DNA from: Guptibacillus spartinae
GTDB lineage: Bacteria > Bacillota > Bacilli > Bacillales > Guptibacillaceae
Length of the DNA: 64,000 nucleotides
Assembly (NCBI RefSeq): GCF_028610625.1
Contig: NZ_JAQQWU010000006.1
Span: 179,446 to 243,445, forward strand
Reading direction: 5' to 3'
The notes beneath the pieces are model-generated. The model worked only from the letters and a program-made list of their open reading frames with translations. It was not told the DNA's origin and did not search any database. Of this stretch, positions 37,797 to 47,429 are shown in pieces. Both the position numbers and the translations under genes were made by a program. Numbering within the stretch: the stretch's first letter is position 1; the number at the start of each line of letters is the position of its first letter.

Positions 37797-39074
37797 TTAT
37801 GCGATTACATTTCGTTTATTAGAAAATTGTTGATACGTTTTTTCACGCATAATGCTTTTAAGAATCTCAACAACGTAATAGACGTCTTCATAAGATGAAT
37901 AAAGGGCGATCGGCGCAAGTCTAATCACATTAGGTGCGCGAAAGTCCGGAATTACTCCCTCTTGCTTTAATGCTTTGCAGATACGAGCGGCTTCATCATG
38001 TTCAAGGCATACGTGCCCTCCACGACGAGTATCTTCTGTAGGGTTTGTAATAACGAAACCATCCTCGAGTAAGTTTTCTTCAACTAGATTTATTAAATAC
38101 CTTGTAAGTGAAAGAGATTTCTTTCGGATATTTTCTATGCCGGCCTCATTCATTATATCTAATGCACCAATCAATGGAGCCATGCTAAATATATGAGGGG
38201 TTCCTATTTGATAAGCACCAGCTGTTTCAGCGGGAGTAAGCGTATGGCTCATATCAAATTGCACTTCTTTCTTAGAACTAAACCATCCTGCGAGACCAGG
38301 GCGCCGCCCGAGGTGGTTTTCGTGAACAAAAAGACCACCAACACCACCTGGTCCGCTGTTTAAGTATTTATATGTACACCAAACGGCAAAATCGACATTC
38401 CACTCGTGAAGACTATGGGGGATAGCGCCAATTGAATGAGCCAAATCCAATCCAATCATTGCGCCATGATCATGTGCTGCTTTCGTTAATCTCTCAATAT
38501 CAAGCAACTGTCCGCTTCGATAAAGGACAGAAGGGAGGAGAATGAGGGCAACTGTCTCATCTATTGCTTCAATAATATCGTCTTCTAATAATGTTCTTCC
38601 ATTTTGACTCGGCACTTGAATAAGATGAGTCTCCGGTGATAAACCGTGAAGTTCAAGTTGACTTTGCAGTGCATAAATGTCTGAAGGGAAAGTAAGAGAG
38701 TCGGCAAGAATTTTCGTTTTATGACCTGAGGGTTTAAAGAATGTAGCAAGCATTTGATGAAGATTCGTAGTAATTGAGCCAGTTATCATCGTCTCAGAAG
38801 GGTGAGCGCCTATTAAATGAGATGTCATTTCCCCAAGGTTTTCAGCCATATAAAACCAAGGCTGTTGTCCCTCAGTCCAACCGTCTATGCCATGATGTTT
38901 CCAATCTTCAAGCGATTGAAGAAGGGTGAATTCAGCTCTTTTGGAAAGAAGTCCAAGAGAATTACCATCCATATAAAACGTGTTGGTCTTTAAATAAAAT
39001 TCATTCCGAAACTTCGCAAGAGGGTCTTTGTCGTCGAATTGTTTAGCATTTGTAATGGATTGTGATAAACTCAT
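37797..39074 (-). CDS. kynU: Kynureninase
   Basis: 425-residue PLP enzyme cleaving kynurenine to anthranilate and alanine. [16 protein letters not shown], the PLP-binding [37 protein letters not shown] (Lys in TYKY) and [13 protein letters not shown] are kynureninase signatures. ATG 39074 has AAAGGAG at spacing 8. No kynA or kynB is next to it, so the rest of the tryptophan catabolic route, if present, is elsewhere. Confidence 0.92.
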   Translation of the reverse strand: MSLSQSITNAKQFDDKDPLAKFRNEFYLKTNTFYMDGNSLGLLSKRAEFTLLQSLEDWKHHGIDGWTEGQQPWFYMAENLGEMTSHLIGAHPSETMITGSITTNLHQMLATFFKPSGHKTKILADSLTFPSDIYALQSQLELHGLSPETHLIQVPSQNGRTLLEDDIIEAIDETVALILLPSVLYRSGQLLDIERLTKAAHDHGAMIGLDLAHSIGAIPHSLHEWNVDFAVWCTYKYLNSGPGGVGGLFVHENHLGRRPGLAGWFSSKKEVQFDMSHTLTPAETAGAYQIGTPHIFSMAPLIGALDIMNEAGIENIRKKSLSLTRYLINLVEENLLEDGFVITNPTEDTRRGGHVCLEHDEAARICKALKQEGVIPDFRAPNVIRLAPIALYSSYEDVYYVVEILKSIMREKTYQQFSNKRNVIA

Positions 39075-39179
39075 ATGAAACAACTCCTTTTCTATCACTA
39101 ATCGTATGAGAGGGATAAGAGCCTGTCAACGCTTTCATTCTTCGTACAGAAATTCTTTTATGTTTTTTTGGAATAACAA

Positions 39180-39209
39180 TTGACACGATTAATAACTTAA
39201 TGGTATATT
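39180..39209 (+). promoter_or_regulatory. Sigma-A promoter of tRNA cluster
   Basis: TTGACA (39180-39185) and TATATT (39204-39209), spacing 18, 28 bases before the first tRNA. Confidence 0.75.
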
Positions 39210-39236
39210 ATTAAACGTCGCTGATGCACAACATAT

Positions 39237-39321
39237 GCGGGTGTGGCGGAATTGGCAGACGCGCTAGACTTAGGATCTAGTGTCTTACGACGTGGGGGTT
39301 CAAGTCCCTTCACCCGCACCA
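39237..39321 (+). tRNA. tRNA-Leu (UAG)
   Basis: 85-base tRNA with a long variable arm; GCGGGTG/CACCCGC acceptor stem, anticodon loop CTTAGGA, CCA encoded. Confidence 0.95.
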
Positions 39322-39334
39322 TATATTTATTTTT

Positions 39335-39411
<77 letters not shown>

Positions 39412-39425
39412 TACATAATGTAAGT

Positions 39426-39502
39426 GGCGGTGTAGCTCAGCTGGCTAGAGCGTACGGTTCATACCCGTGAGGTCGGGGGTTCGATCCCCTCCGCCGCTAC
39501 CA
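39426..39502 (+). tRNA. tRNA-Met (CAU), elongator type
   Basis: Anticodon loop TTCATAC. The anticodon stem lacks the three G-C pairs of initiator tRNA and position 1 pairs as G-T with 72, so elongator. CCA encoded. Confidence 0.92.
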
Positions 39503-39523
39503 TAAACAAAACAATTTCATCAT

Positions 39524-39608
39524 GGAGGGGTAGCGAAGTGGCTAAACGCGGCGGACTGTAAATCCGCTCCCTCAGGGTTCGGCGGTTCGAATCCGTCCCC
39601 CTCCACCA
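39524..39608 (+). tRNA. tRNA-Tyr (GUA)
   Basis: 85-base tRNA with a long variable arm, anticodon loop CTGTAAA, CCA encoded. Confidence 0.95.
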
Positions 39609-39612
39609 AGAT

Positions 39613-39687
39613 TGGGCTATAGCCAAGCGGTAAGGCAACGGATTTTGATTCCGTCATGCGCTGGTTCGAATCCAGCTAGCCCAGCCA
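39613..39687 (+). tRNA. tRNA-Gln (UUG)
   Basis: TGGGCTA/TAGCCCA acceptor stem, anticodon loop TTTTGAT, CCA encoded. Confidence 0.95.
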
Positions 39688-39691
39688 TTTT

Positions 39692-39765
39692 GCGGGTGTA
39701 GTTTAGTGGTAAAACCTCAGCCTTCCAAGCTGATGTCGTGGGTTCGATCCCCATCACCCGCTCCA
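39692..39765 (+). tRNA. tRNA-Gly (UCC)
   Basis: GCGGGTG/CACCCGC acceptor stem, anticodon loop CTTCCAA, CCA encoded. Confidence 0.95.
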
Positions 39766-39797
39766 ATACATATTTTGTAGAAGAATTGAGAACGATC

Positions 39798-39827
39798 TTC
39801 CCATCTTAATTTAAATCGTGATATACT
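39798..39827 (+). promoter_or_regulatory. Second promoter before last tRNA-Arg
   Basis: TTCCCA (39798) with an extended -10 TGATATACT ending at 39827, spacing 18, 33 bases before the final tRNA. It suggests independent transcription of tRNA-Arg(UCU). Confidence 0.5.
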
Positions 39828-39859
39828 CAAGGTGGATTAGGGTAGATTCTCTATATCGT

Positions 39860-39933
39860 GCGCCTTTAGCTCAGTAGGATAGAGCAACAGCCTTCTAAGC
39901 TGTGGGTCAGAGGTTCGAATCCTCTAAGGCGCA
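39860..39933 (+). tRNA. tRNA-Arg (UCU), CCA not encoded
   Basis: GCGCCTT/AAGGCGC acceptor stem, anticodon loop CTTCTAA. After discriminator A73 the sequence is TTCC, so the CCA tail must be added by the cca product. The other six tRNAs encode CCA. Confidence 0.93.
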
Positions 39934-39940
39934 TTCCAAA

Positions 39941-39980
39941 GATCCCTTGAATAGCATTGCTATTCAAGGGATCTTTTTTT
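39941..39980 (+). terminator. Terminator of tRNA cluster
   Basis: GATCCCTTGAATAGCA-TTGCTATTCAAGGGATC long perfect stem followed by TTTTTTT. Confidence 0.95.
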
Positions 39981-40065
39981 ATTGTTACTACACATGTGTG
40001 TTTGCCCATATAATGAATTTCCAATAAACTAGTAAAGAATTCATTTTTAAGAAAATTGGTGAAAA

Positions 40066-40248
40066 CGATATATAGGAAGAATTATTTCGGTACTTACATT
40101 ACTTGCCGCGATTTTATTATAGGATCATTGGCTGTATACAGTAAATGGAGTACGAATTAATTGGCTAGTAGATATTCTATTTACGTTGTCTGTGCTAGTT
40201 ATCGTTTGGTGGGGTTCCTCTTATAATGAGGTTTTACTTTTGAAATAA
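40066..40248 (+). pseudogene. Possible broken small membrane-protein gene
   Basis: One frame reads RIISVLTLLAAILL, then an in-frame TAG, then DHWLYTVNGVRINW and LVDILFTLSVLVIVWWGSSYN to a stop at 40248. The two hydrophobic segments look like membrane helices of a small Bacillus protein interrupted by a nonsense codon. No start codon with a ribosome site is visible. The rest of the 460-base gap between the tRNA terminator and the riboswitch shows nothing else. Confidence 0.35.
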
Positions 40249-40439
40249 AACTTCCTTGCTTATCTTTCGAACAAGATATCAAATAAAGTCATTCAACCAT
40301 TCCTACAGGCGAGATTAAAAGCGAACATTTAATACGTTTTTTTGATTTTTGTTCACTTTTTATGAAGAAAACTTCAGTGATTCTTTCGTTTTCTTCTGTT
40401 TTATGCTACTATATCCGTAGAAATCATTCGTTGCAGTAA

Positions 40440-40522
40440 CTGACGACAATTGTGGAAGTAACCACAGGGGAGCTGTGACGTACAATGCCGGTCGTCTGGG
40501 CGAAGTAATGAGACTACTCATT
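40440..40522 (+). ncRNA. ZTP (pfl) riboswitch upstream of folD
   Basis: Contains GACGAC (40442) pairing with GTCGTC (40491), the GTGG-AAGTAA-CCAC hairpin (40452-40465) followed by AGGGGAGC, and the conserved GCCGGTCGTCTGGGC block ending at 40501. These are the two domains of the ZTP/ZMP-sensing pfl motif. folD is a classic target, as it makes 10-formyl-THF precursors for purine synthesis. A short AATGAG/CTCATT stem follows. Confidence 0.88.
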
Positions 40523-40549
40523 CTTTACCAATTTTCAGGAGGAATTCAC

Positions 40550-41395
40550 ATGACAAACGAAACAAAAATATTAGACGGTAAAGCAGTTGCTAATCGCATA
40601 AAAGAAGAGTTAAAGACAAGAGTTGCATCTCTTAAAGAAAAAGATGTAACACCAAGCCTTGTTACGATACTTGTTGGAGATGATCCATCTTCAGAAACTT
40701 ATGTAAGAATGAAAGGCAATGCGTGTGAGCGGGTAGGCATTACCTCTAAAAAAATTCACCTCACTGAAGACACCACAACTGAAACGCTCGTACAGACAAT
40801 AGAAAAGTTAAACGAAGATGCTTCTGTACATGGTATATTGCTTCAACATCCTGTTCCCTCTCATATTGATGAACGTCTTGCTTTTGAAACCATTGCAATT
40901 GAGAAAGATGTTGATGGTGTAACGAGTGCTGGATATGGCCAAACTGCTCTTGGCTTTGGAACCTACCCATCGTGTACACCTGCTGCAATTATGAAAATCA
41001 TGGAAGACTACGATATACAAGCTGAAGGTAAGCATGCCGTTGTGGTGGGTCGTAGTCCGATTCTAGGAAAACCTGTTTCTGCTCTTTTATTAAACCAAAA
41101 TGCAACAGTAACAACGTGTCATTCTAGAACGACTAACCTTGCTTCACATGTGCAGCAAGCAGATATCGTCATTGCTGCTGTAGGGAAGCCTGAATTTATT
41201 AAAGGTGATTGGGTTAAAGACGGAGCTGTCGTCCTGGATGCTGGATATAACAAAGGAAACGTTGGAGATGTCGAATATGAAGCGGCTGCTAAGAAAGCGT
41301 CCTATATTACTCCTGTTCCGGGTGGTGTGGGCCCGGTTACAATCGCGATGTTATTAAAACATACCGTTGATGCAGCAGAAAAAACAGTTCAATAA
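40550..41395 (+). CDS. folD: Bifunctional methylene-THF dehydrogenase / methenyl-THF cyclohydrolase
   Basis: 281-residue FolD producing 10-formyl-THF. The N-terminal domain has the SETYVRMKGNACERVGI segment with the catalytic Lys, the ILLQHPVPSHI motif, and DVDGVT. The Rossmann part has VVVGRSPILGKPV, and the C-terminus TPVPGGVGPVTIAMLL. ATG 40550 has AGGAGGAAT upstream; the longer frame to 40475 would run into the riboswitch. Single gene under ZTP control. Confidence 0.96.
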   Translation: MTNETKILDGKAVANRIKEELKTRVASLKEKDVTPSLVTILVGDDPSSETYVRMKGNACERVGITSKKIHLTEDTTTETLVQTIEKLNEDASVHGILLQHPVPSHIDERLAFETIAIEKDVDGVTSAGYGQTALGFGTYPSCTPAAIMKIMEDYDIQAEGKHAVVVGRSPILGKPVSALLLNQNATVTTCHSRTTNLASHVQQADIVIAAVGKPEFIKGDWVKDGAVVLDAGYNKGNVGDVEYEAAAKKASYITPVPGGVGPVTIAMLLKHTVDAAEKTVQ

Positions 41396-41690
41396 AAAGA
41401 AGTAAAGTTAACAGTAGTTTCATTTGAGGTGGCACCTTGTTATCGTGCGCCCCAATTGGAGCTGCTTTTTTGTACCTCTTTCATTGAAAAATGAAAATCG
41501 CAGTATCGTAAGTCATTCATTCTTTTTCCTATGAGGGGTAAGTAGGATACGGCTATATTCTTTATTTTAGTATTTTATAAATATGTTACTATCAATGTAA
41601 AGAACCAACTATGAAAGAAAATCCCAGAAAGACTAGTTGCAATCGTTCTCAATTCACACTTAACAGTAATTTGAAAGGGGATACATCAGC

Positions 41691-43622
41691 TTGAACACAA
41701 AATATTTAGATCTACTTGCTCAAAAATATGATAGTGAAGAAAAAGTTGTTACTGAAATCATCAACCTTAAAGCCATTCTAAATCTACCAAAAGGAACTGA
41801 GCATTTTGTAAGTGATTTACATGGGGAGTATCAGGCCTTTCAACATGTACTACGAAATGGTTCAGGTAAAGTGAAAGAGAAAATTACTGATTTGTTTAAA
41901 GATGAATTACCAGAAGATGAGTTGAACGAATTTGCGACGCTCGTTTACTATCCAGAAGAAAAAATCAACTTAATTAAACATTCTTTTAGTAATGATAACG
42001 AATTATACGAATGGTATACAGTGATGATTGAACGTATGCTAAAGCTCATTTCGTATGCCTCTTCCAAATATACACGCTCCAAATTACGTAAAGCTTTACC
42101 TACTCAGTTTGTTTATGTTATCGAGGAGCTTCTCTATAAAACGGCAGATCTTACGAATAAAGAACCTTATTATAATAAAATACTTCAACAAATCATCTCA
42201 TTGAATCAAGCTGATAAGCTAATCACCGGGCTAGCCTATACGACGCAGAGATTAGTAGTAGATCACCTTCATGTTGTGGGGGATATCTATGATCGAGGAC
42301 CAGAACCTGACAAAATTATGGATACCCTCATACAGTATCATTCGGTAGATATTCAATGGGGAAACCACGATGTCTTATGGATTGGTGCGTTTGCAGGATC
42401 TAAAGTATGTCTTGCTAATATTATTCGTATCTGTGCTCGATACAATAATTTAGAAATTATTGAAGATGTTTATGGCATAAATCTTAGACCCTTACTGAAT
42501 CTTGCAGAAAAATATTATGATGATAATCCCGCATTTGCGCCTAAAAGAGAATCCGACGAAAAACAAACGAGTCATGAAAAATGTCAAATCACGAAAATCC
42601 ATCAGGCGATTACGATGATCCAGTTTAAACTAGAGAGTCCAATTATCAAGAGAAGATCTTACTTTAATATGTCTGAAAGACTTTTATTAGAGAAAATTAA
42701 TTATCAAGAAAACACCATTACGATTCATGGGCAAACGTATCCGTTAGAAAACACCTGTTTTTCAACCATTAATCCAGATCAACCTGACAAGCTATTAGAG
42801 GAGGAGGAGGAAGTCATCAACAAGCTTTTGTTTTCAGTGCAGCACTCGGAAAAGCTTGCTAGACATATGAACTTCCTAATGAAAAAAGGCAGTCTTTATT
42901 TAAAGTACAATGGCAATCTATTAATTCATGGATGTATCCCTCTTGATGAGAATGGCCATATGGAAAAAATGAACATTGAAAATAAAACGTATGCTGGTCG
43001 AGAGTTACTTGATGTTTTTGAGGACTATTTACGTTATGCTTTCGCACATCCTGAAGAAACAGCTGATCTTTCGACAGATATGGTTTGGTATTTATGGACC
43101 GGCGAATATTCTTCTCTGTTCGGTAAGAGAGAAATGACGACTTTTGAAAGATATTTTATAAAAGATAAGAAGAGCCATAAAGAAAGAAAAAATCCTTATT
43201 ATCACTTGCGTGAGGAAGAAGAGGTCTGTCGTCAGATTCTAACAGAATTTGAACTTAATCCAGATCAAGGTCATATTATTAATGGACATACGCCTGTTAA
43301 AGAAATTGATGGGGAAAATCCAATTAAAGCAAATGGCAAGATGATTGTGATTGATGGTGGTTTCTCAAAAGCTTATCAATCCACAACAGGTATTGCAGGA
43401 TACACGTTATTATTTAATTCTTACGGCATGCAACTTGTTGCTCATAAACTATTTAATTCTAAGGAAGAAGTTTTATTACACGGGGCAGATGTCTTATCAG
43501 TAAAACGATTAGTCGATAAAGAATTAGAAAGAAAAAAAGTTCGTGAAACAAACATTGGAGAAGAGATTCTGCAGGAAGTTCATATTTTAAACCGATTGAT
43601 GGAATATCGTTATATCAATTAA
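41691..43622 (+). CDS. fbp: Fructose-1,6-bisphosphatase class III
   Basis: 643-residue class III FBPase of gluconeogenesis, typical of Firmicutes. Calcineurin-like metal motifs are present: [12 protein letters not shown] near residue 39, [19 protein letters not shown], and late [12 protein letters not shown] start 41691 with AAAGGGG at spacing ~10. The 295-base gap from folD holds a GGTGGCACC stretch and a T-run but no identifiable leader. A terminator follows. Confidence 0.95.
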   Translation: MNTKYLDLLAQKYDSEEKVVTEIINLKAILNLPKGTEHFVSDLHGEYQAFQHVLRNGSGKVKEKITDLFKDELPEDELNEFATLVYYPEEKINLIKHSFSNDNELYEWYTVMIERMLKLISYASSKYTRSKLRKALPTQFVYVIEELLYKTADLTNKEPYYNKILQQIISLNQADKLITGLAYTTQRLVVDHLHVVGDIYDRGPEPDKIMDTLIQYHSVDIQWGNHDVLWIGAFAGSKVCLANIIRICARYNNLEIIEDVYGINLRPLLNLAEKYYDDNPAFAPKRESDEKQTSHEKCQITKIHQAITMIQFKLESPIIKRRSYFNMSERLLLEKINYQENTITIHGQTYPLENTCFSTINPDQPDKLLEEEEEVINKLLFSVQHSEKLARHMNFLMKKGSLYLKYNGNLLIHGCIPLDENGHMEKMNIENKTYAGRELLDVFEDYLRYAFAHPEETADLSTDMVWYLWTGEYSSLFGKREMTTFERYFIKDKKSHKERKNPYYHLREEEEVCRQILTEFELNPDQGHIINGHTPVKEIDGENPIKANGKMIVIDGGFSKAYQSTTGIAGYTLLFNSYGMQLVAHKLFNSKEEVLLHGADVLSVKRLVDKELERKKVRETNIGEEILQEVHILNRLMEYRYIN

Positions 43623-43643
43623 AGGTTTATGGATCCCTAAAAC

Positions 43644-43673
43644 GAAACGCCCCAACAAAGCATGGGGCGTTTC
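43644..43673 (+). terminator. Terminator after fbp
   Basis: GAAACGCCCC-AACAAAGCAT-GGGGCGTTTC stem; T-run weak. Confidence 0.75.
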
Positions 43674-43758
43674 ATTATTGAGCATAGAATTCAAAATTTT
43701 CAAGGGATTATGCTACAGTCAATATGAATAACTAAAATTTAGCGGAGGCGATTAATTG

Positions 43759-44499
43759 ATGAAACTCGATGGAAAAGTAGCAGTCGTAACTGGAGCTAGT
43801 AGTGGCATTGGAGAAGCGATAGCGAAACATCTAGCGAACGAAGGAGCAAGTCTAGTGCTAGCAGCTCGTCGTGAAGAAAAACTGACTGACTTAGCGAGCT
43901 TCATCACGAATCAATCAAATGGAAAAGCCTTAGTCGTGAAAACGGATGTTACCAAAAAAGAAGAAATGGAGCAACTGGTTGAGCAAGCCAAACAAGAATT
44001 TGGAAAGGTTGACATCGTGGTCAATAATGCTGGAGTGATGTTACTATCATTTATGAAAAATGATGAAGTGGATCAATGGAGTCAAATGGTGGATGTGAAT
44101 ATCAAAGGTGTTTTGTACGGCATTCATGCAGCGCTGCCAGATATGTTAAAACAAGAGAGTGGCCATATTATTAACGTCTCAAGTGTAGCAGGTCATGAAG
44201 TATTTGCTTCAAGTGCCGTGTATAGTGCTACAAAATATGCCGTAAGAGCCCTTTCAATGGGACTTGAAAAGGAATTATCTAAAACTGGTGTGCGTGTTAC
44301 GAATATTTCTCCAGGTGCTGTTGAAACTGAATTAACTCATCATATTACGGATGAAGAGGTCCTCAACATGTTTAAAGATCGTGCCTCTTCAATGAAAGCC
44401 CTTCAAGCGGATGATATTGCACGTGCCGTTGTGTATGCAGTAACGCAACCTGATTATGTGAATGTGAATGAAGTTGTCGTTCGGCCGATGCAACCATAG
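43759..44499 (+). CDS. Short-chain dehydrogenase/reductase
   Basis: 246-residue classical SDR. Cofactor motif [12 protein letters not shown] (TGxxxGxG), NNAG, and catalytic Ser/Tyr/Lys in INVSSVAG and YSATK. The Arg pair after the second strand (AARREEK) favours NADP(H). Close to YdfG/YdaD-like general reductases; substrate unknown. Second start codon (ATG 43759) chosen from GCGGAGG spacing. Terminator follows. Confidence 0.88.
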   Translation: MKLDGKVAVVTGASSGIGEAIAKHLANEGASLVLAARREEKLTDLASFITNQSNGKALVVKTDVTKKEEMEQLVEQAKQEFGKVDIVVNNAGVMLLSFMKNDEVDQWSQMVDVNIKGVLYGIHAALPDMLKQESGHIINVSSVAGHEVFASSAVYSATKYAVRALSMGLEKELSKTGVRVTNISPGAVETELTHHITDEEVLNMFKDRASSMKALQADDIARAVVYAVTQPDYVNVNEVVVRPMQP

Positions 44500-44532
44500 A
44501 ACAGTTGCTATGCTTTATTATAGACAGTTAGT

Positions 44533-44561
44533 AAAAGATCGAGCTTGCTCGGTCTTTTTTT
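44533..44561 (+). terminator. Terminator after SDR gene
   Basis: AAAAGATCGAGC-TT-GCTCGGTCTTTTTTT hairpin with a T-run. Confidence 0.85.
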
Positions 44562-44602
44562 GAGTCAAAAACTGATATTACACACTTAAGAGACGGAATA
44601 AC

Positions 44603-44631
44603 TTGAATGATAAGCAAATCATCCATATACT
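44603..44631 (+). promoter_or_regulatory. Promoter of EVE-HNH gene
   Basis: TTGAAT (44603-44608) and TATACT (44626-44631), spacing 17, ~60 bases before the start codon. Confidence 0.7.
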
Positions 44632-44693
44632 TTAACTTGGATAGTATAAAAAGATCACCTAGAGAAATATGCTCAAAAGCTGGAGGAAGAAAG

Positions 44694-45611
44694 ATGAATA
44701 GTTTTATTGTCATGCAAGGAGATACATATGCTGAAGAAAAAGAAGCAGGGGTGATCTGGTCACCAAAAGAAGATAAAGGTGGCCACGAGCCTCATTCGTG
44801 GAAAAGAATGAAAGAAGTCAAAAAAGGAGATCCGATTTTCCATTATGTTAAAGGAGAGATTGTAGCGGTTAGTCTTGCTGAAAGTGACTGTAGAGAAGAG
44901 TTGAGACCATCCACCTTATGGCATCAAACGCAATCAGAGAAAGGATATTTAGTCGCGCTAGAATACCATGAGCTGGATATTCCGCTAAATGTAAGAGAAA
45001 AATTTGAAGAAATTGCACCTCTATTACCTCTCAAATATGCACCATTCCAACATGATGCAAGTGGAAATCCCGGCTATTTATATCCGTGTCATGAAGCACT
45101 AACTATAAAGTTACTTGAGCTCATTAGCGAGTCCAATTTTTATCGTATAAATGAAGAACAATTAGAGTTAACTGTGGATGAAGTTAGAAGAACGGAACGT
45201 AATACATTAATACCGATCATTACGGAAACAGAATCAGAAGCGAAGATGAAAATGAGATGGGGAAAGTTAAAGTTTCGCAATGAAGTTGCTCCGTTATGGG
45301 AAGGTCAGTGTGCTCTTTGTGCCATTAAACTTCCAGAATTACTTAAAGCAAGCCACGCTAAACCATGGAAGGATTGCTCCCACGAAGAGCGATTGGATCC
45401 TTTTAATGGGGTACTCCTTTGTCAAAACCACGCCGCTCTTTATGATGAAGGGTTAATTGCCTTTGATGGGCAGGGGCGATTACACATTTCTTCAAGTATT
45501 CAAGATGAAGAATATGACATGTACGGTTTAAGTCAACGAAAAAAAATTAACATTCATCCGGAAAATAAAGTGTATTTCAAGTGGCATAAACGAAAGAGGA
45601 TGAGGAAGTAA
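44694..45611 (+). CDS. EVE/PUA-like domain HNH endonuclease (candidate type IV restriction enzyme)
   Basis: 305 residues. The N-terminal ~140 residues (NSFIVMQGDTYAEEKEAGVIWSP, KGDPIFHYVKGEIVAVSLA) look like an EVE/PUA-superfamily modified-base reader. Residues ~200-260 form an HNH_2 nuclease: CALC (206-209), SHAKPW with His221, Asn238 (DPFNG), and C-x2-H ending LCQNHAALYDEGLI with His246. EVE-HNH or SRA-HNH fusions cut DNA carrying modified cytosines. It has its own promoter and terminator, is single-gene, and lies just outside the integrated island. ATG 44694 has TGGAGGAAG upstream. Confidence 0.75.
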   Translation: MNSFIVMQGDTYAEEKEAGVIWSPKEDKGGHEPHSWKRMKEVKKGDPIFHYVKGEIVAVSLAESDCREELRPSTLWHQTQSEKGYLVALEYHELDIPLNVREKFEEIAPLLPLKYAPFQHDASGNPGYLYPCHEALTIKLLELISESNFYRINEEQLELTVDEVRRTERNTLIPIITETESEAKMKMRWGKLKFRNEVAPLWEGQCALCAIKLPELLKASHAKPWKDCSHEERLDPFNGVLLCQNHAALYDEGLIAFDGQGRLHISSSIQDEEYDMYGLSQRKKINIHPENKVYFKWHKRKRMRK

Positions 45612-45641
45612 TTTATGATTAGGATAAAATAAAGGATATAC

Positions 45642-45675
45642 AAAAAATGGACTTCCAGTAGGGAAGTCCATTTTT
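45642..45675. terminator. Bidirectional terminator
   Basis: AAAAAATGGACTTCC-AGTAG-GGAAGTCCATTTTT between convergent genes. Confidence 0.9.
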
Positions 45676-45690
45676 GTTTAGTTAAGATCT

Positions 45691-46686
45691 TTATTTGATC
45701 GTAGTAGGTAAAGGGGCATCGGGAGAGATAAATCCTTTCTGTAATAATTCCTCCCAAAAAGATTTCGGTATATCGCGTTGGATCATTTCAATATCTTCTT
45801 TTATTCGATCTGGACGTGTTGACCCTGGAATCACAGATTTCACTGCAGGGTGAGAAGTTGAAAATTGAAGAGCAGCTGCTTTTAAAGGGACATCATATTT
45901 ATTGCTTATTTCTTTTAACTGATTGACCCTGGCAATAATCTCGTCATCCGCTTTCTCATAATTGTAATGATCACCGCCTAATAAAACACCAGAGTTATAC
46001 GGTGCGCCAACAACAATCGCTACATCCTTTTCTTCAGCAGTCTTCATCATACGCTGTAACGCACGTTCATGCTGAAGCAAAGTATATTGTGTAGCTGATA
46101 AGCATACATCAGGTCGGAATTCTTCAAGTTCCATCGCGATCTCGATTGGTTCTGTTGTATTGACACCAAGCCCCCATGATTTAATAACACCTTCTTCTCG
46201 AAGTTGTGTCAATACTCGAAAGGCGCCTTTACGAGCCTCTTCAAACTTTCCGATCCACTCATCCCCATGAAAATCTGGGGAAACGTCGTGAACGAAAACA
46301 AAGTCTAAGCGATCTGTTTTCAATCGGTCAAGGCTTTGTTCAATAGACCTCTTCGTTGCATCTTCGGTGTAATCAGTAACCACTTTATTATTGCGAGCAT
46401 ATTGGAACAGCCCTTCCTTATTTTCAGTATCATCCGTTACATAACGGCCCACTTTCGTACTCAATACATACTCATCACGATTATACTTTGACAACACGTT
46501 ACCAAGACGCATCTCTGCTAAGCCTGCTCCATAAAAAGGAGCAGTATCAAAATAACGAATACCCTGCTCCCAAGCTGTTTGTATCGTTGTAAGAGCTTCA
46601 TCCTCTGGGACTTCTCGAAACATATTACCTAGTGGTGCTGTACCTAATCCTACTTGATGTTTTAATGCTTGTTCAAAGGGTTTCAT
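45691..46686 (-). CDS. Aldo/keto reductase (D-threo-aldose dehydrogenase-like)
   Basis: 331-residue TIM-barrel AKR. GLGTAPLGNMF start, FDTAPFYGAGLAEMRLG (catalytic Asp/Tyr), LSTKVGR (Lys), FVHDVSPDF (His in VHD) and the NADP-binding SVIPGSTRPDRIKED near the end. The pattern resembles the D-threo-aldose 1-dehydrogenase/L-fucose dehydrogenase branch. An AAGGTGG site at spacing 10 supports ATG 46686 rather than 46695. Last clearly core gene before the island. Confidence 0.88.
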   Translation of the reverse strand: MKPFEQALKHQVGLGTAPLGNMFREVPEDEALTTIQTAWEQGIRYFDTAPFYGAGLAEMRLGNVLSKYNRDEYVLSTKVGRYVTDDTENKEGLFQYARNNKVVTDYTEDATKRSIEQSLDRLKTDRLDFVFVHDVSPDFHGDEWIGKFEEARKGAFRVLTQLREEGVIKSWGLGVNTTEPIEIAMELEEFRPDVCLSATQYTLLQHERALQRMMKTAEEKDVAIVVGAPYNSGVLLGGDHYNYEKADDEIIARVNQLKEISNKYDVPLKAAALQFSTSHPAVKSVIPGSTRPDRIKEDIEMIQRDIPKSFWEELLQKGFISPDAPLPTTIK

Positions 46687-46856
46687 AAATGTCATACCAC
46701 CTTACTCTAATGATAGTATTTTTTACCCGGTTAAAGAGTGGATAAAACAAAAAAGAAGGACTCACTTTCAAAATGGTGATTTATACATGAAGCGTTTTAT
46801 TTCAGTAGCGATGAATAATCGAATGAACTTGTCTACATACAATCTTTTAATCAAAA

Positions 46857-46878
46857 ACCCCACATAATAGTGAGGTTA
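46857..46878 (-). terminator. Terminator of the interrupted host gene
   Basis: Minus strand AACCTCAC-TATTAT-GTGGGGTT followed by TTTTG, 36 bases beyond the stop of the left gene fragment. It marks this fragment as the original 3' end. Confidence 0.65.
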
Positions 46879-46913
46879 TCAACATGCATGATATGATTGA
46901 TACGGGTAATCTA

Positions 46914-47429
46914 TTAGGACTCATTCTCATTCTTCTTGTAAATCCGCTCGACCACTTCCTGAAGCGTATCAGGCTTATGAAACTCGACAGGAGAAAAACC
47001 CTTCTCAAATGTTATCGAATCAGCTTCAATCGCAAGCACGTACTTCCCATTTACCTTCGCAAGATGAATCGATTCGCCGAAGTCAGACAGCATCGCTTTC
47101 ACGGATACGTGGTCAAGCTTCAGCTTCCATTCAACGTCAGGGGAGTGTTCCACAATCTGCGAGGTAGCTTCAACAACTTGTTCGGTCGTAAAGCGCTCCT
47201 GTAGCTCCCGCTTCGGACTCTGAGACCATTCCTCTATTGCCTGCTCGAACTCTTCCTTTTCTTCGCTTTCTTCCTGGTAGGTTTCCTGGATATGCTCCTG
47301 AACCATACCCATCGTTTGCGTTTTCACGATTTCAGGCATCGACTTTTCGTATTCGACCCATTTTAAGAAGTCTTCGAAGTAGCGAGCGTGTGAAGATTGG
47401 TGGACTTTGATCTCGGCACTGTCGATCAT
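46914..47429 (-). pseudogene. Displaced 3' fragment of the island's target gene
   Basis: C-terminal ~171 residues of a soluble acidic protein (HARYFEDFLKWVEYEKSMPE, EEWSQSPKRELQERFT, KLDHVSVKAMLSDFGESIHLAKVNGKYV) with no N-terminal part. The frame stays open upstream to about 47468 (ISLPEEG precedes Met), then runs into integrase-flanking sequence. Its last 200 bases are repeated exactly at 63801-64000. The family is not confidently recognised; it resembles nucleoid-associated (NdpA/DUF3900-type) Bacillus proteins. It is probably not translated as a whole protein. Confidence 0.75.
46921..47120 (-). repeat. Left copy of island-flanking direct repeat
   Basis: 200 of 200 bases identical to 63801-64000, offset 16,880; the identity stops abruptly at 46921/63801, two bases into the codon after the last shared one (left reads ...NES-stop, right ...NE-stop). 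The right copy runs off the window, so the full length is unknown. Confidence 0.97.

Noticed and set aside
41425..41475. GGTGGCACC followed by GTGCGCCCC and a T-run before fbp, looking like the 3' part of a T-box.
   Set aside because: It lies ~35 bases after the folD stop, leaving no room for stem I or a specifier loop, and the terminator arm does not pair well. Treated as uncharacterised folD trailer.
46884..47204. 106-residue plus-strand ORF opposite the target-gene fragment.
   Set aside because: It is a shadow of the minus-strand coding frame and is repeated in part at the right end only because the gene is.
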